Source: Sphingobium lactosutens DS20
Lineage (GTDB): Bacteria; Pseudomonadota; Alphaproteobacteria; Sphingomonadales; Sphingomonadaceae
Direction of reading: 5' to 3'
Length of the DNA stretch: 64,000 nt
Assembly (NCBI RefSeq): GCF_000445105.1
Contig: NZ_ATDP01000106.1
Location: 124,001 to 188,000, forward strand
This document shows positions 18,815 to 26,661 of the stretch, piece by piece (the stretch's first letter is position 1; each line of letters opens with the position of its first letter). A program made the translations under genes and the position numbers. Under the pieces are notes generated by a model. The model saw only the letters and a list, made by a program, of their open reading frames with translations. It was not told where the DNA came from and made no database searches.

Positions 18815-18854
18815 CACAGGCTCTGAACGATCGAACTATCGTTCAGAGCCTGTG
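18815..18854. terminator. Perfect 17-bp inverted repeat, probable bidirectional terminator
   Basis: The left arm CACAGGCTCTGAACGAT (18815-18831) is repeated exactly in reverse complement at 18838-18854 around a 6-base loop CGAACT. It sits between convergent genes: the DUF1330-like gene ends at 18609 and the TonB receptor ends at 18877. There is no T-run on either side, so it is either a structured bidirectional transcript end or a relic of an inverted repeat. Confidence 0.55.
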
Positions 18855-18876
18855 TCCTGCCAATCCCAGACCCCGA

Positions 18877-21222
18877 TCAGAATGAGAAGGAGGCCCTTAC
18901 ACCATAGGAGCGAGGGCGACTGACGGAATTACAGCGCAAAGCCGACCTGCCCGTGGCGGGGTCGACGACGCCCAGCAAGCCACCAAGGGCTTGATAGGTA
19001 TATGACGTGCAGTATCCAGTATCCGTCAGATTGTCTCCGAAGACGGAAACGCTCCATCGATCATCCTTCCCGTACAATGTCGCGCGGGCGCTCAGCAATT
19101 GATAGGCCGGCTGGACGGTATACGGGTCTGCATTGTTGATCTGGTTGATGTTGGCTGAAGAAACGAATGACACATCACTGCGAAATAGGAACCGCATTCC
19201 CCCCGATATGTCATGGCGGAATTCAGCGCCCAGGCTGCCGGACCATTTTGGAGCAAATGTCGGCCGTTCGCCCGTGATGTCGCGCGTGCCGGTCTGGCCT
19301 GGAAGGGCGGTCGCCGTCGGGTAGGAGGTGAAGACGGCATCCAGATAGCTGACAGACGCGTTGAAGCGCAAAACTTCGCTGAGGCGAAGCTGCATGTCCG
19401 TTTCGACCCCCTGGTTTCGAAGATCGCCGGCGTTGACGACGCGAAACGCGATGCCATTTGTCAGCCGATCCTGGAAATTCTTCACCTTCATGCGAAACAA
19501 GGTGACGTTGAGTTGAAGCAGTTTGTCGAACAGCTCCGACTTCATCCCGATTTCGGCGCTGCGCACGGTTTCCGGCTTCAAGGTCCGATCAAGCAATGTA
19601 CCGGGAGGGGCCGGGGGAAGCGCGCCAGTCAATGTGCTGGAATCAAAGCCGCCGGATTTGTACCCGGTCGAATAGGAACCAAAGAACAGCAAATTGTCGG
19701 TCGGTCGCCAGTTGAGATTGGTTCGGTACGTGAAGCGCTCATTGGCCAGGGCCAGACGGCGGTCTTCCGGCAGAGCGAAATTCGCGCCCAAAGACCTGTT
19801 CACCACCTGGATGGCGTGCCCCGATTTTTCGTCGCGGGTCCAGCGACCGCCCAGAACCAGGTCAACCGTCGGCAGAAGCTTGAAGGTCGTCTGGGCATAG
19901 GCGGCGTAGCTGTCCGTCACCTGGGTGAAGCGGCGATTGAACAGGTCTGTGTTGGTCTGGCCGGGGCAAACCGCGCCCGGAGGTCCAGCAGGAAACAGCA
20001 GCCTGCACCCATCGGTGTAAATTTGATAGGCATCGTCGCTGAGCCAGCTCTCATGGAAATAATAAAGGCCTGCCACAAAGCTCAACCGACCATCGAGCAA
20101 CCTGTCCGTTGGCGAAATCAGTTGCAATTCATGGCAATGGCTTTTGCTTTTGTAGGAAAGGAAATCGGAAAGCGTTGGTGTTTCGACGCCGAAAACATTG
20201 GTCAGCGCAGTAGAATTTTCCCAATATTGATAGGCGTCGATAAGCTTCAGGCTGAACCCTGAATCAAAATCCCACTGCAGCGTGGAATTTACGCCCCATT
20301 GAGTGTCATCCACATGGTCGCCGACATATTGGTTGAATCTGTGGTCGAACGGCGTCAAATCGACATCATTGGAGCCGATCGTCGCCAAACGGGCCAGGAA
20401 GCCCGGCAGCCTTCCGTCAGGTATCGAACTTGTCAGCAGCGCGCCCATTGCCGCTTCATTGCCATTCCGGCGAGCAACATTGCCCCGCACGATCCAGCTA
20501 AGGTTGCTGCTGAGATCAAACTTGCCGGACAGTCGCAGCGCGAAGCTGTCCGAAGCCCCATAATGTTTGTCGTCCAGACGGTTGTACCACAAACCGCGAT
20601 TGAGTTCGCCAAAGCCCGCCAGTCGGAGGGCAGCCCCGTCACTGATCGGCACGTTGACATAGCCTTCGGTCCGATAGCGTTCGCCATTTCCGATCTCGGC
20701 GGCCAGATTGCCGGAAAACGTATCTTCCGGCAGAGCCGACCGCAAATTGATTGCGCCGACTGACGCATTGCGGCCAAACAGCGTCCCTTGCGGACCGCGA
20801 AGCAGTTCCAGTCCTTGCAAATCGAGATAGGCGCCCACCATCTGGGCTTCGCGCGGGATGTAAACGCCGTCCAGGAATCCTGCCACGCTGGGTTCGATCG
20901 CGGTCCCGCCCTGCGAACCGACGCCACGAACGATGACACGGGCGCGCGTTGCGCCGATACCCGTATCGACGCGCAGGCTCGGCGCGACGCGAGGAAGATC
21001 GTAAATTGTCACGATGTTGGAATTCTTCAACATCGTATTGTTGAGCGCTGTGATGGAAATCGGCACGTCCTGAACATTTTCTGCCCGGCGCTGCGCTGTC
21101 ACGATGATGTCTTCAGAGCTATTCTGTGTCTCGGCTTCAACTGCTGCCTCCTGCGCAAACGCAGTAAAAGGCGTCAGCAAGCAAATTGCTGCGACGGAAC
21201 TAGCCAGCACGATTTTATTCAT
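18877..21222 (-). CDS. TonB-dependent outer-membrane receptor
   Basis: A 781-residue outer-membrane receptor. A signal peptide (MNKIVLASSVAAICLLTPFT, cleavage after FAQ) is followed by a TonB-box/plug start EDIIVTAQRRAENVQDVPIS. A plug with RVIVRGVGSQGG and LRGPQGTLFGRNA comes next, then a beta-barrel ending GVRASFSF with the terminal Phe of outer-membrane proteins. The start at 21222 has GGGGAGGA upstream. Sphingomonad receptors of this class import varied organic substrates, not only iron. In this setting it probably imports the compound degraded by the block. It is divergent from LysR copy B. Confidence 0.93.
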   Translation of the reverse strand: MNKIVLASSVAAICLLTPFTAFAQEAAVEAETQNSSEDIIVTAQRRAENVQDVPISITALNNTMLKNSNIVTIYDLPRVAPSLRVDTGIGATRARVIVRGVGSQGGTAIEPSVAGFLDGVYIPREAQMVGAYLDLQGLELLRGPQGTLFGRNASVGAINLRSALPEDTFSGNLAAEIGNGERYRTEGYVNVPISDGAALRLAGFGELNRGLWYNRLDDKHYGASDSFALRLSGKFDLSSNLSWIVRGNVARRNGNEAAMGALLTSSIPDGRLPGFLARLATIGSNDVDLTPFDHRFNQYVGDHVDDTQWGVNSTLQWDFDSGFSLKLIDAYQYWENSTALTNVFGVETPTLSDFLSYKSKSHCHELQLISPTDRLLDGRLSFVAGLYYFHESWLSDDAYQIYTDGCRLLFPAGPPGAVCPGQTNTDLFNRRFTQVTDSYAAYAQTTFKLLPTVDLVLGGRWTRDEKSGHAIQVVNRSLGANFALPEDRRLALANERFTYRTNLNWRPTDNLLFFGSYSTGYKSGGFDSSTLTGALPPAPPGTLLDRTLKPETVRSAEIGMKSELFDKLLQLNVTLFRMKVKNFQDRLTNGIAFRVVNAGDLRNQGVETDMQLRLSEVLRFNASVSYLDAVFTSYPTATALPGQTGTRDITGERPTFAPKWSGSLGAEFRHDISGGMRFLFRSDVSFVSSANINQINNADPYTVQPAYQLLSARATLYGKDDRWSVSVFGDNLTDTGYCTSYTYQALGGLLGVVDPATGRSALRCNSVSRPRSYGVRASFSF

Positions 21223-21633
21223 GTCCGATCCTCCCCTGACGTCGAACGTCATCCGTTATTTCGCACCGCCCTTTTTGAGTATCATTCGGAAACTCTCCCA
21301 CGGGGGGGAGCCTGTCTCGGAAATATGGGTCCGGCTTATTGTCAGCCGATGTCAGATCATACTCTGCATGGCCTAATAGAAATGTCTGATTGGCGGAGCG
21401 GGGATATGACGGGGGCGTTGCTTGATATGGGTATGACTGATTTTGATAAGATAAGTGTTGCCGGCTCCTTTATTGAGTGAAGAGAAATTGCTTGCAGAGA
21501 GGATGGGCGCGGGGACCGAGTGGAGGCGCGGCTTGGGGCGCCGTATTTCGCTGGTCTAAATCTGGCGGGAACTTATGAAGGACGAGCTAAAGGCAGCTTG
21601 CATCACGCCAAGCCAGAAGAGCAGGGGGCCACA
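21223..21633. promoter_or_regulatory. Divergent control region between the TonB receptor and LysR copy B
   Basis: A 411-bp region without a convincing gene. Right next to the receptor's ribosome-binding site is a palindrome, TGACGT-CGA-ACGTCA at 21237-21251. AT-rich tracts occur at about 21430-21470. LysR regulators usually bind such divergent regions, so this is a likely site of autoregulation and receptor control. The exact promoter elements were not resolved. Confidence 0.4.
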
Positions 21634-22545
21634 ATGGTGACGCGGATTGATCCGGGGCAATTGCTGACATTTCTTGCGATTTATGAGGCTGGTGGCTTCA
21701 ATCGGGCCTCGTCCACACTGCATAAATCTCAGCCAGCGCTGACCCGAACCGTTCACCGACTGGAAGATATGAGCCAGACCAAGGTGTTCACGCGCAACGT
21801 AAATGGCGTGGAGTTGACGACAGACGGGAAAATGCTTCTGGCGCACGCGCGGGTCATACGAGCCAGCCTGAAGGAAGCCGAGCGTGGACTGGCTCGCCTC
21901 ATGGAAGGGCGACCTGTCCAGATCATCATTGGCACCGCGCCGGTTCATCCGCTCAATATTTTTGCCAATGCCGTATCTGATCTGATGGCTGAAAGGCCAG
22001 AGATGGATGTCAGGCTGCTAAGCCAATCGGAGTCCGGCCTGTTGTCCTCCCTGCGCGACGGAGACATTAATTTCGCCGTTCTCCCGATGCCCGGTCCACA
22101 ACAGGTCGCGGAGTTTCACATTCAGCCCGTTTTTGAAAATCGCGTCGCGATCTTCTGCCGACCGGACCATCCTCTCGCCCAGAATGAAAATCCCACCATC
22201 GATGATTTGAGTTCGGCCGGCTGGATTCTGGGTCCGTCCGGCAGCGTATTGCGCGACAGGCTGGAGGCATTGTTTGCCAGCGAAGGGCGACAACCGCCCG
22301 ACATCGTCTTGGAGGTGGAGGACCAGCGGATACGGCGCATGTTGCTTGTCGAAAGTCCGTATCTTTCCGTCTTTGCGCGACACAATGTCGTAGAGTTGGT
22401 TCAGTCGAAACAACTTGTCGAAATTCCATTTTCGTTCGCGCAAGCGCCAAGACCCGTGGTGGCGCTCGCCTTGAAGGAGAACGAGCATATGGAAAATTTT
22501 GTCCGCCATCTGCGCCGACATTATGAAAAGAGCATGTTCCCATGA
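21634..22545 (+). CDS. LysR-family regulator, copy B
   Basis: A 303-residue LysR regulator paralogous to copy A (3983-4891). Both share IDPGQLLTFLAI/MDPGQLLTFLAI, GGFNRAS-TLHKSQPAL and a similar effector domain with A-V-L-P-M-P-related blocks. The start at 21634 has AGGGGG upstream and gives a protein aligned with the paralogue's N-terminus; a longer in-frame opening from 21520 is not supported. It is divergent from the TonB receptor and followed 34 bp later by the second DUF1330-like gene. Confidence 0.92.
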   Translation: MVTRIDPGQLLTFLAIYEAGGFNRASSTLHKSQPALTRTVHRLEDMSQTKVFTRNVNGVELTTDGKMLLAHARVIRASLKEAERGLARLMEGRPVQIIIGTAPVHPLNIFANAVSDLMAERPEMDVRLLSQSESGLLSSLRDGDINFAVLPMPGPQQVAEFHIQPVFENRVAIFCRPDHPLAQNENPTIDDLSSAGWILGPSGSVLRDRLEALFASEGRQPPDIVLEVEDQRIRRMLLVESPYLSVFARHNVVELVQSKQLVEIPFSFAQAPRPVVALALKENEHMENFVRHLRRHYEKSMFP

Positions 22546-22579
22546 TCTATACACAATAATGTTAGGGGAATAATATAAT

Positions 22580-22867
22580 ATGCCCGCATATATGATGCTG
22601 CAAATGAAAGTTATCAGCGAGGAAGGTTTATTGGAATATCGCAAAGCGGTTAAGCCTTTGATGGAAAAATTCGGGGCAAAGCCGATCATACGCGGTGCAA
22701 AGATAGACTTGCTGGAGGGGCAAGGCGCGGATCGTCCAATTTCGCTGTTCGAATTTCCATCCATGCAGGCCTTGCATGATTTCTGGGAATCGCCGGAATA
22801 TGCTGCAATCAAGCCTTTGCGCGCTGGATCTGCGGACATCGATATCTGGGCCATCCCAGGATTGTAA
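22580..22867 (+). CDS. DUF1330-like small protein 2 (95 aa)
   Basis: A 95-residue protein starting MPAYMMLQMKV with FEFPSMQALHDFWESPEYAA, the same layout as the 18322 gene (MPAY start, F-E/F-P block, SPEY). It probably forms a dimeric alpha-beta barrel. TTAGGGGAA lies upstream of the ATG. The gene leads a small operon with hydrolase 2 and SDR 2. Confidence 0.8.
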   Translation: MPAYMMLQMKVISEEGLLEYRKAVKPLMEKFGAKPIIRGAKIDLLEGQGADRPISLFEFPSMQALHDFWESPEYAAIKPLRAGSADIDIWAIPGL

Positions 22868-22967
22868 CCGACGTCTGCCTAGCGAAACTGATCCGCCGTC
22901 CCCCAATCGACCGGGTTATGCCGCGTACAAATTTCCTGCCTTCACCATCCAAAAACGGGAGATAGCG

Positions 22968-23867
22968 ATGCCCTTCATCGACACCCCTGACTGTTCGCTC
23001 TATTATGAAGAAACCGGCAGTGGAGTGCCGATCATCTGGATCCACGAATTTGCTGCTGATTGCCGCACCTGGGAAGCGCAGGTGCGCCGGTTCAGTCGCG
23101 ACCACCGTTGCATCACCTATAACGCCAGGGGCTATCCGCCTTCTTCCGTGCCTGAGGATGGAAAGGCATATACCTATGTTCGACAGCGGGACGATCTGCT
23201 GGCGATCATGGATGCCCTGGACATTGAAAAGGCGCATCTCGTCGGGTTGAGCATGGGTGCTTACACCGGTCTTCAGTTCGCGATGTCATATCCCGGACGC
23301 GTTCTGTCGCTGGTTTTTTCCAGCGGCGGATCGGGCGCGCCCAAGGGGGACCGCGAGGCTTTCAAGGTCGAGACATATAAGGGCGCCGACCGCATGTTGA
23401 ACGAAGGGATGGTTGCGGGCGCTCATGGGCTTGCGATGGGGGCAACACGGGTACAACTTCTCAACAAGGATCCGCGCGGATGGCAGGAGTTTCGACAACA
23501 GATGGCGGAACATTCCGCGCTGGGATCGGCACTCACCCTGAAAAATTTCCAGGCAATCCGGCCCTCCTTGCATGATTTCGAGGATGAGTTGCGTAAATTG
23601 GATGTGCCAGTCCTGTTGGCGGTCGGCGATGAGGATGATCCGGTAATTGATGCCAATATCTTCCTCAAACGGACCATGCCGCGTGCAGGGCTTTGGATTC
23701 ATCCCAAGACCGGGCATGGCCTCAATCTTGAGGAGCCGGACGAATTCAACCATCGTGTCGCCGCTTTCCAGATTGCCGTGGAACGAGGCAAATGGCCGAG
23801 GAGAGATGCGCGGGCCAACCCCAACCAGTCCATTTTTATGGGAGACAAGTCGGAAGGGGCGCCGTGA
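22968..23867 (+). CDS. Alpha/beta hydrolase 2
   Basis: A 299-residue alpha/beta hydrolase. The nucleophile elbow is GLSMGAYTG, the acid residue lies in VGDEDDPV and the catalytic His in KTGHGLNLEEP. The oxyanion loop reads HEFAAD rather than the common HG-containing loop. GGGAG precedes the ATG at 22968. Its TGA overlaps the ATG of the following SDR (TGATG), so the two are translationally coupled. It probably hydrolyses an ester, lactone or C-C bond in the pathway. Confidence 0.88.
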   Translation: MPFIDTPDCSLYYEETGSGVPIIWIHEFAADCRTWEAQVRRFSRDHRCITYNARGYPPSSVPEDGKAYTYVRQRDDLLAIMDALDIEKAHLVGLSMGAYTGLQFAMSYPGRVLSLVFSSGGSGAPKGDREAFKVETYKGADRMLNEGMVAGAHGLAMGATRVQLLNKDPRGWQEFRQQMAEHSALGSALTLKNFQAIRPSLHDFEDELRKLDVPVLLAVGDEDDPVIDANIFLKRTMPRAGLWIHPKTGHGLNLEEPDEFNHRVAAFQIAVERGKWPRRDARANPNQSIFMGDKSEGAP

Positions 23868-24610
23868 TGGATCTGGGCCTTGAAGGAAGGGTCGCGCTGG
23901 TCACGGGTGCGTCGCAAGGTATTGGGGCAGCTACCGCGATGCAGCTGGCGGAGGCGGGCTGCGACATCATTCTTGCCGCCAGATCGGAAGGAAGGCTGCG
24001 ACGCGTAGCGGACGACATTGTCGCGCGCTTCGGGCGCAAGGCTGACATATTTGCGGCTGATCTTTCGTCGTCGAAGGCTGTCGCCGCGCTTGCCGATCGT
24101 GCCGGAGCAGTGGACATTCTTGTCAATAATGCGGGTGCTGTTCCAGGCGGCAGGCTGGAGGATATTGGCGAGGATGAATGGCGGGCGGCGTGGGACCTCA
24201 AGGTCTTTGGCTATATCAATCTGACACGCCTGATCTACCCGCAGATGGCATCCCGCGGAAATGGTGTGATCGTCAATGTGATTGGCGCCGCCGCCCAGAT
24301 ACGCAACCCCACCTACATATGCGGCGTCGCTGGCAATGCGGCCTTGACGGCATTCACCATGTCCATCGGCAGCGATAGTCATCGCAACGGTGTGCGCGTC
24401 GTCGGCGTCAGCCCGGGACCGGTCGCGACAGAGCGTCTCGATAATCTGGGTGAGGCAGCGGTCAAGCAGGACGCTATGCCCTTTGGTCGTGCCGCGGACC
24501 CTGAAGAAATCGCGTCAGCCATCGCATTCCTGGCGTCGCCTCGATCAGGCTACACCTCTGGAACGGTCCTGATGGTGGATGGCGGAATGTCGGCTCGCGC
24601 GGCTGGATGA
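23867..24610 (+). CDS. SDR-fold protein lacking the usual catalytic tetrad
   Basis: A 247-residue Rossmann-fold SDR protein. The nucleotide site TGASQGIG and the NNAG motif are intact and the C-terminal SGTVLMVDGG is typical. The active-site region reads YICGVAGNAALTAF: when GNAAL is aligned with the usual SKAAL, both Tyr and Lys of Y-x-x-x-K are replaced, and no catalytic Ser is seen upstream (NVIGAAA). Related SDR proteins with A/G-G-N-A-A-L are known to me in catabolic gene sets, but their reaction is unclear. The start overlaps the upstream hydrolase stop. It is the last gene of the accessory block. Confidence 0.85.
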   Translation: MDLGLEGRVALVTGASQGIGAATAMQLAEAGCDIILAARSEGRLRRVADDIVARFGRKADIFAADLSSSKAVAALADRAGAVDILVNNAGAVPGGRLEDIGEDEWRAAWDLKVFGYINLTRLIYPQMASRGNGVIVNVIGAAAQIRNPTYICGVAGNAALTAFTMSIGSDSHRNGVRVVGVSPGPVATERLDNLGEAAVKQDAMPFGRAADPEEIASAIAFLASPRSGYTSGTVLMVDGGMSARAAG

Positions 24611-24776
24611 CAGCAAGGCGCGGTCTGTGTCCCGCGACGCAGCAGTCTCAAACCCTGTTTCCGACATGATCTGCCGTTAAGTCCCTTCTCGCGTCACGCA
24701 GATCAATCTCGATGCGCGCCAACAAAATCGCAGTGCGGCATTTTCGCGCCGCGCAAAATGCTCTAGGTCGCGCGCC

Positions 24777-26657
24777 ATGCTGAACCTCAATGCCATCACC
24801 GTGCGCCTGGGCGGCCGCACCATTCTTGATCGCGCCGCCGCCACCTTGCCGCCGCGCAGCCGCGTGGGCCTTATCGGCCGCAATGGCGCTGGCAAATCGA
24901 CGCTGATGAAGGTGATGATCGGCCAGATCGACCCGGACGAAGGGTCGTGCGACATGCCGCGCGACACGCGCCTTGGCTATATCGCGCAGGAAGCGCCGTC
25001 GGGCACCGCCACGCCGTTCGACACCGTGCTGGCCGCCGATACCGAGCGCGCCGCGCTGATGGCCGAAAGCGAAACGACGGAAGATCCCGATCGGCTGGGC
25101 CATATCTACGAGCGGCTGACCGCGATCGACGCCTATACCGCGCCAGCCCGCGCTGCCCGCATCCTCGTCGGCCTCGGCTTTGACGAGGAGATGCAGGGCC
25201 GCCCGCTCGACAGCTATTCGGGCGGCTGGAAAATGCGCGTTGCTCTCGCCGCCCTGCTCTTTTCCAATCCCGACCTTTTGCTGCTCGACGAACCGTCGAA
25301 CCATCTCGACCTCGAAGCGACCTTGTGGCTCGAAAATTTCCTCAAGGCCTATCGCGGCACCGTGGTCGTCATCAGCCATGAGCGCGACCTGCTCAACAAT
25401 GTCGTCGACTATATCCTGCATCTGGAAGGCGGGAAGGTCACGCTCTACCCCGGCGGCTATGACGCGTTCGAACGCCAGCGCGCCGAACGCCTCGTCCAGC
25501 AGGAAGCGGCCCGCGCCAAGCAGCAGGCGGAGCGCGAGAAGTTGCAGGACTATGTCGCCCGCAATTCCGCCCGCGCCTCGACCGCGAAACAGGCGCAGTC
25601 CCGCGCGAAGGCGCTGGCAAAGATGCAGCCCATCGCCGCCGCGATCGAGGACCCGACGCTGCATTTCGGCTTTCCCAGCCCCGCCGAACTGCGTCCGCCG
25701 CTCATCACCATGGATATGGCCGCGGTTGGCTATACCGACACGCCGATCCTGCGCCGCATCAACCTGCGGATCGACCCCGACGACCGGCTGGCGCTGCTCG
25801 GCCGCAACGGCAATGGCAAGACAACGCTCGCCCGCCTCATCGCCGCGCAACTGAAGCCGATGGAGGGCGACATGGCCTCCAGCCCCAAGATGAATGTCGG
25901 CTATTTCACCCAATATCAGGTGGAGGAACTCGACGTCACCGACACCCCGCTCGAACATATGACCCGCGTGATGAAGGGCGCGACGCCGGGCGCGGTGCGC
26001 GCGCAGCTGGGCCGCTTCGGCTTTTCTGGCGAGCGCGCGACACAGAAGGTGGGGAGCATGTCCGGCGGTGAGCGCGCCCGTCTGGCGCTCGCGCTCATCA
26101 CCCGTGACGCGCCGCACCTCCTCATCCTCGACGAACCGACCAACCACTTGGACGTCGACAGCCGCGAGGCGCTGGTGCAGGCCCTGAACGATTATTCGGG
26201 CGCGGTGGTGATCGTCAGCCATGATCGGCACATGATCGAACTGGTTGCCGATCGTCTGGTGCTGGTCGACAATGGCACCGCCCAGCCGTTCGACGGCAGC
26301 CTCGACGATTATACCGACATCATCCTGCGCAAATCCGATGGCAATGGCGCGGATGGGGCAGGGGGCGGTGACGCACCCAAGGTCGATCGCAAGGCGGAAA
26401 AGCGCAACGCGGCCCAGTGGCGCGAAAAGCAGAAGGCGGCGAAGAATGCGGTCAGCAAGGCGGAAAGGGACATGGCCGCGCTGGCCGCTGAACGCAGCCG
26501 CATCGACCAGGCGCTGTTCGACCCCAAGTCCGCGACCGGCGCGGAAGCGAAGATGACCACCAGCGAACTGATGGTGAAGCGGGCCGCGATCGAAAAGAAG
26601 CTGGAAACGGCCGAGGAAGTGTGGATGGAGGCGAGCGCGGCGCTGGAGGATCTCTGA
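24777..26657 (+). CDS. ABC-F family ATPase (YheS/Uup-like)
   Basis: A 626-residue soluble protein with two ABC ATPase domains and no membrane segments. Walker A motifs are GRNGAGKST and GRNGNGKTT, signatures SYSGGWKMRVALAALL and SMSGGERARLALAL, and Walker B LLLLDEPSNHLD and LLILDEPTNHLD. The C-terminal 100 residues are charged and helical, as in YheS or Uup. ABC-F proteins act on the ribosome or translation factors. The YSGGWKMR signature is closer to YheS. This gene marks the return to GC-rich core DNA. Confidence 0.93.
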   Translation: MLNLNAITVRLGGRTILDRAAATLPPRSRVGLIGRNGAGKSTLMKVMIGQIDPDEGSCDMPRDTRLGYIAQEAPSGTATPFDTVLAADTERAALMAESETTEDPDRLGHIYERLTAIDAYTAPARAARILVGLGFDEEMQGRPLDSYSGGWKMRVALAALLFSNPDLLLLDEPSNHLDLEATLWLENFLKAYRGTVVVISHERDLLNNVVDYILHLEGGKVTLYPGGYDAFERQRAERLVQQEAARAKQQAEREKLQDYVARNSARASTAKQAQSRAKALAKMQPIAAAIEDPTLHFGFPSPAELRPPLITMDMAAVGYTDTPILRRINLRIDPDDRLALLGRNGNGKTTLARLIAAQLKPMEGDMASSPKMNVGYFTQYQVEELDVTDTPLEHMTRVMKGATPGAVRAQLGRFGFSGERATQKVGSMSGGERARLALALITRDAPHLLILDEPTNHLDVDSREALVQALNDYSGAVVIVSHDRHMIELVADRLVLVDNGTAQPFDGSLDDYTDIILRKSDGNGADGAGGGDAPKVDRKAEKRNAAQWREKQKAAKNAVSKAERDMAALAAERSRIDQALFDPKSATGAEAKMTTSELMVKRAAIEKKLETAEEVWMEASAALEDL

Positions 26658-26661
26658 CCCT

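Noticed and set aside
24611-24776. Second copy of the tRNA-Thr 3' end as a right attachment site
   Set aside because: I looked for a repeat of the tRNA T-arm/acceptor sequence here and found none, and no integrase gene is present, so integration at the tRNA remains only a possibility.
24648-26231. 527-codon open frame antisense to the ABC-F gene
   Set aside because: It is a shadow frame of repetitive Arg/Gly/Ala composition with no domain, while the ABC-F motifs are complete.
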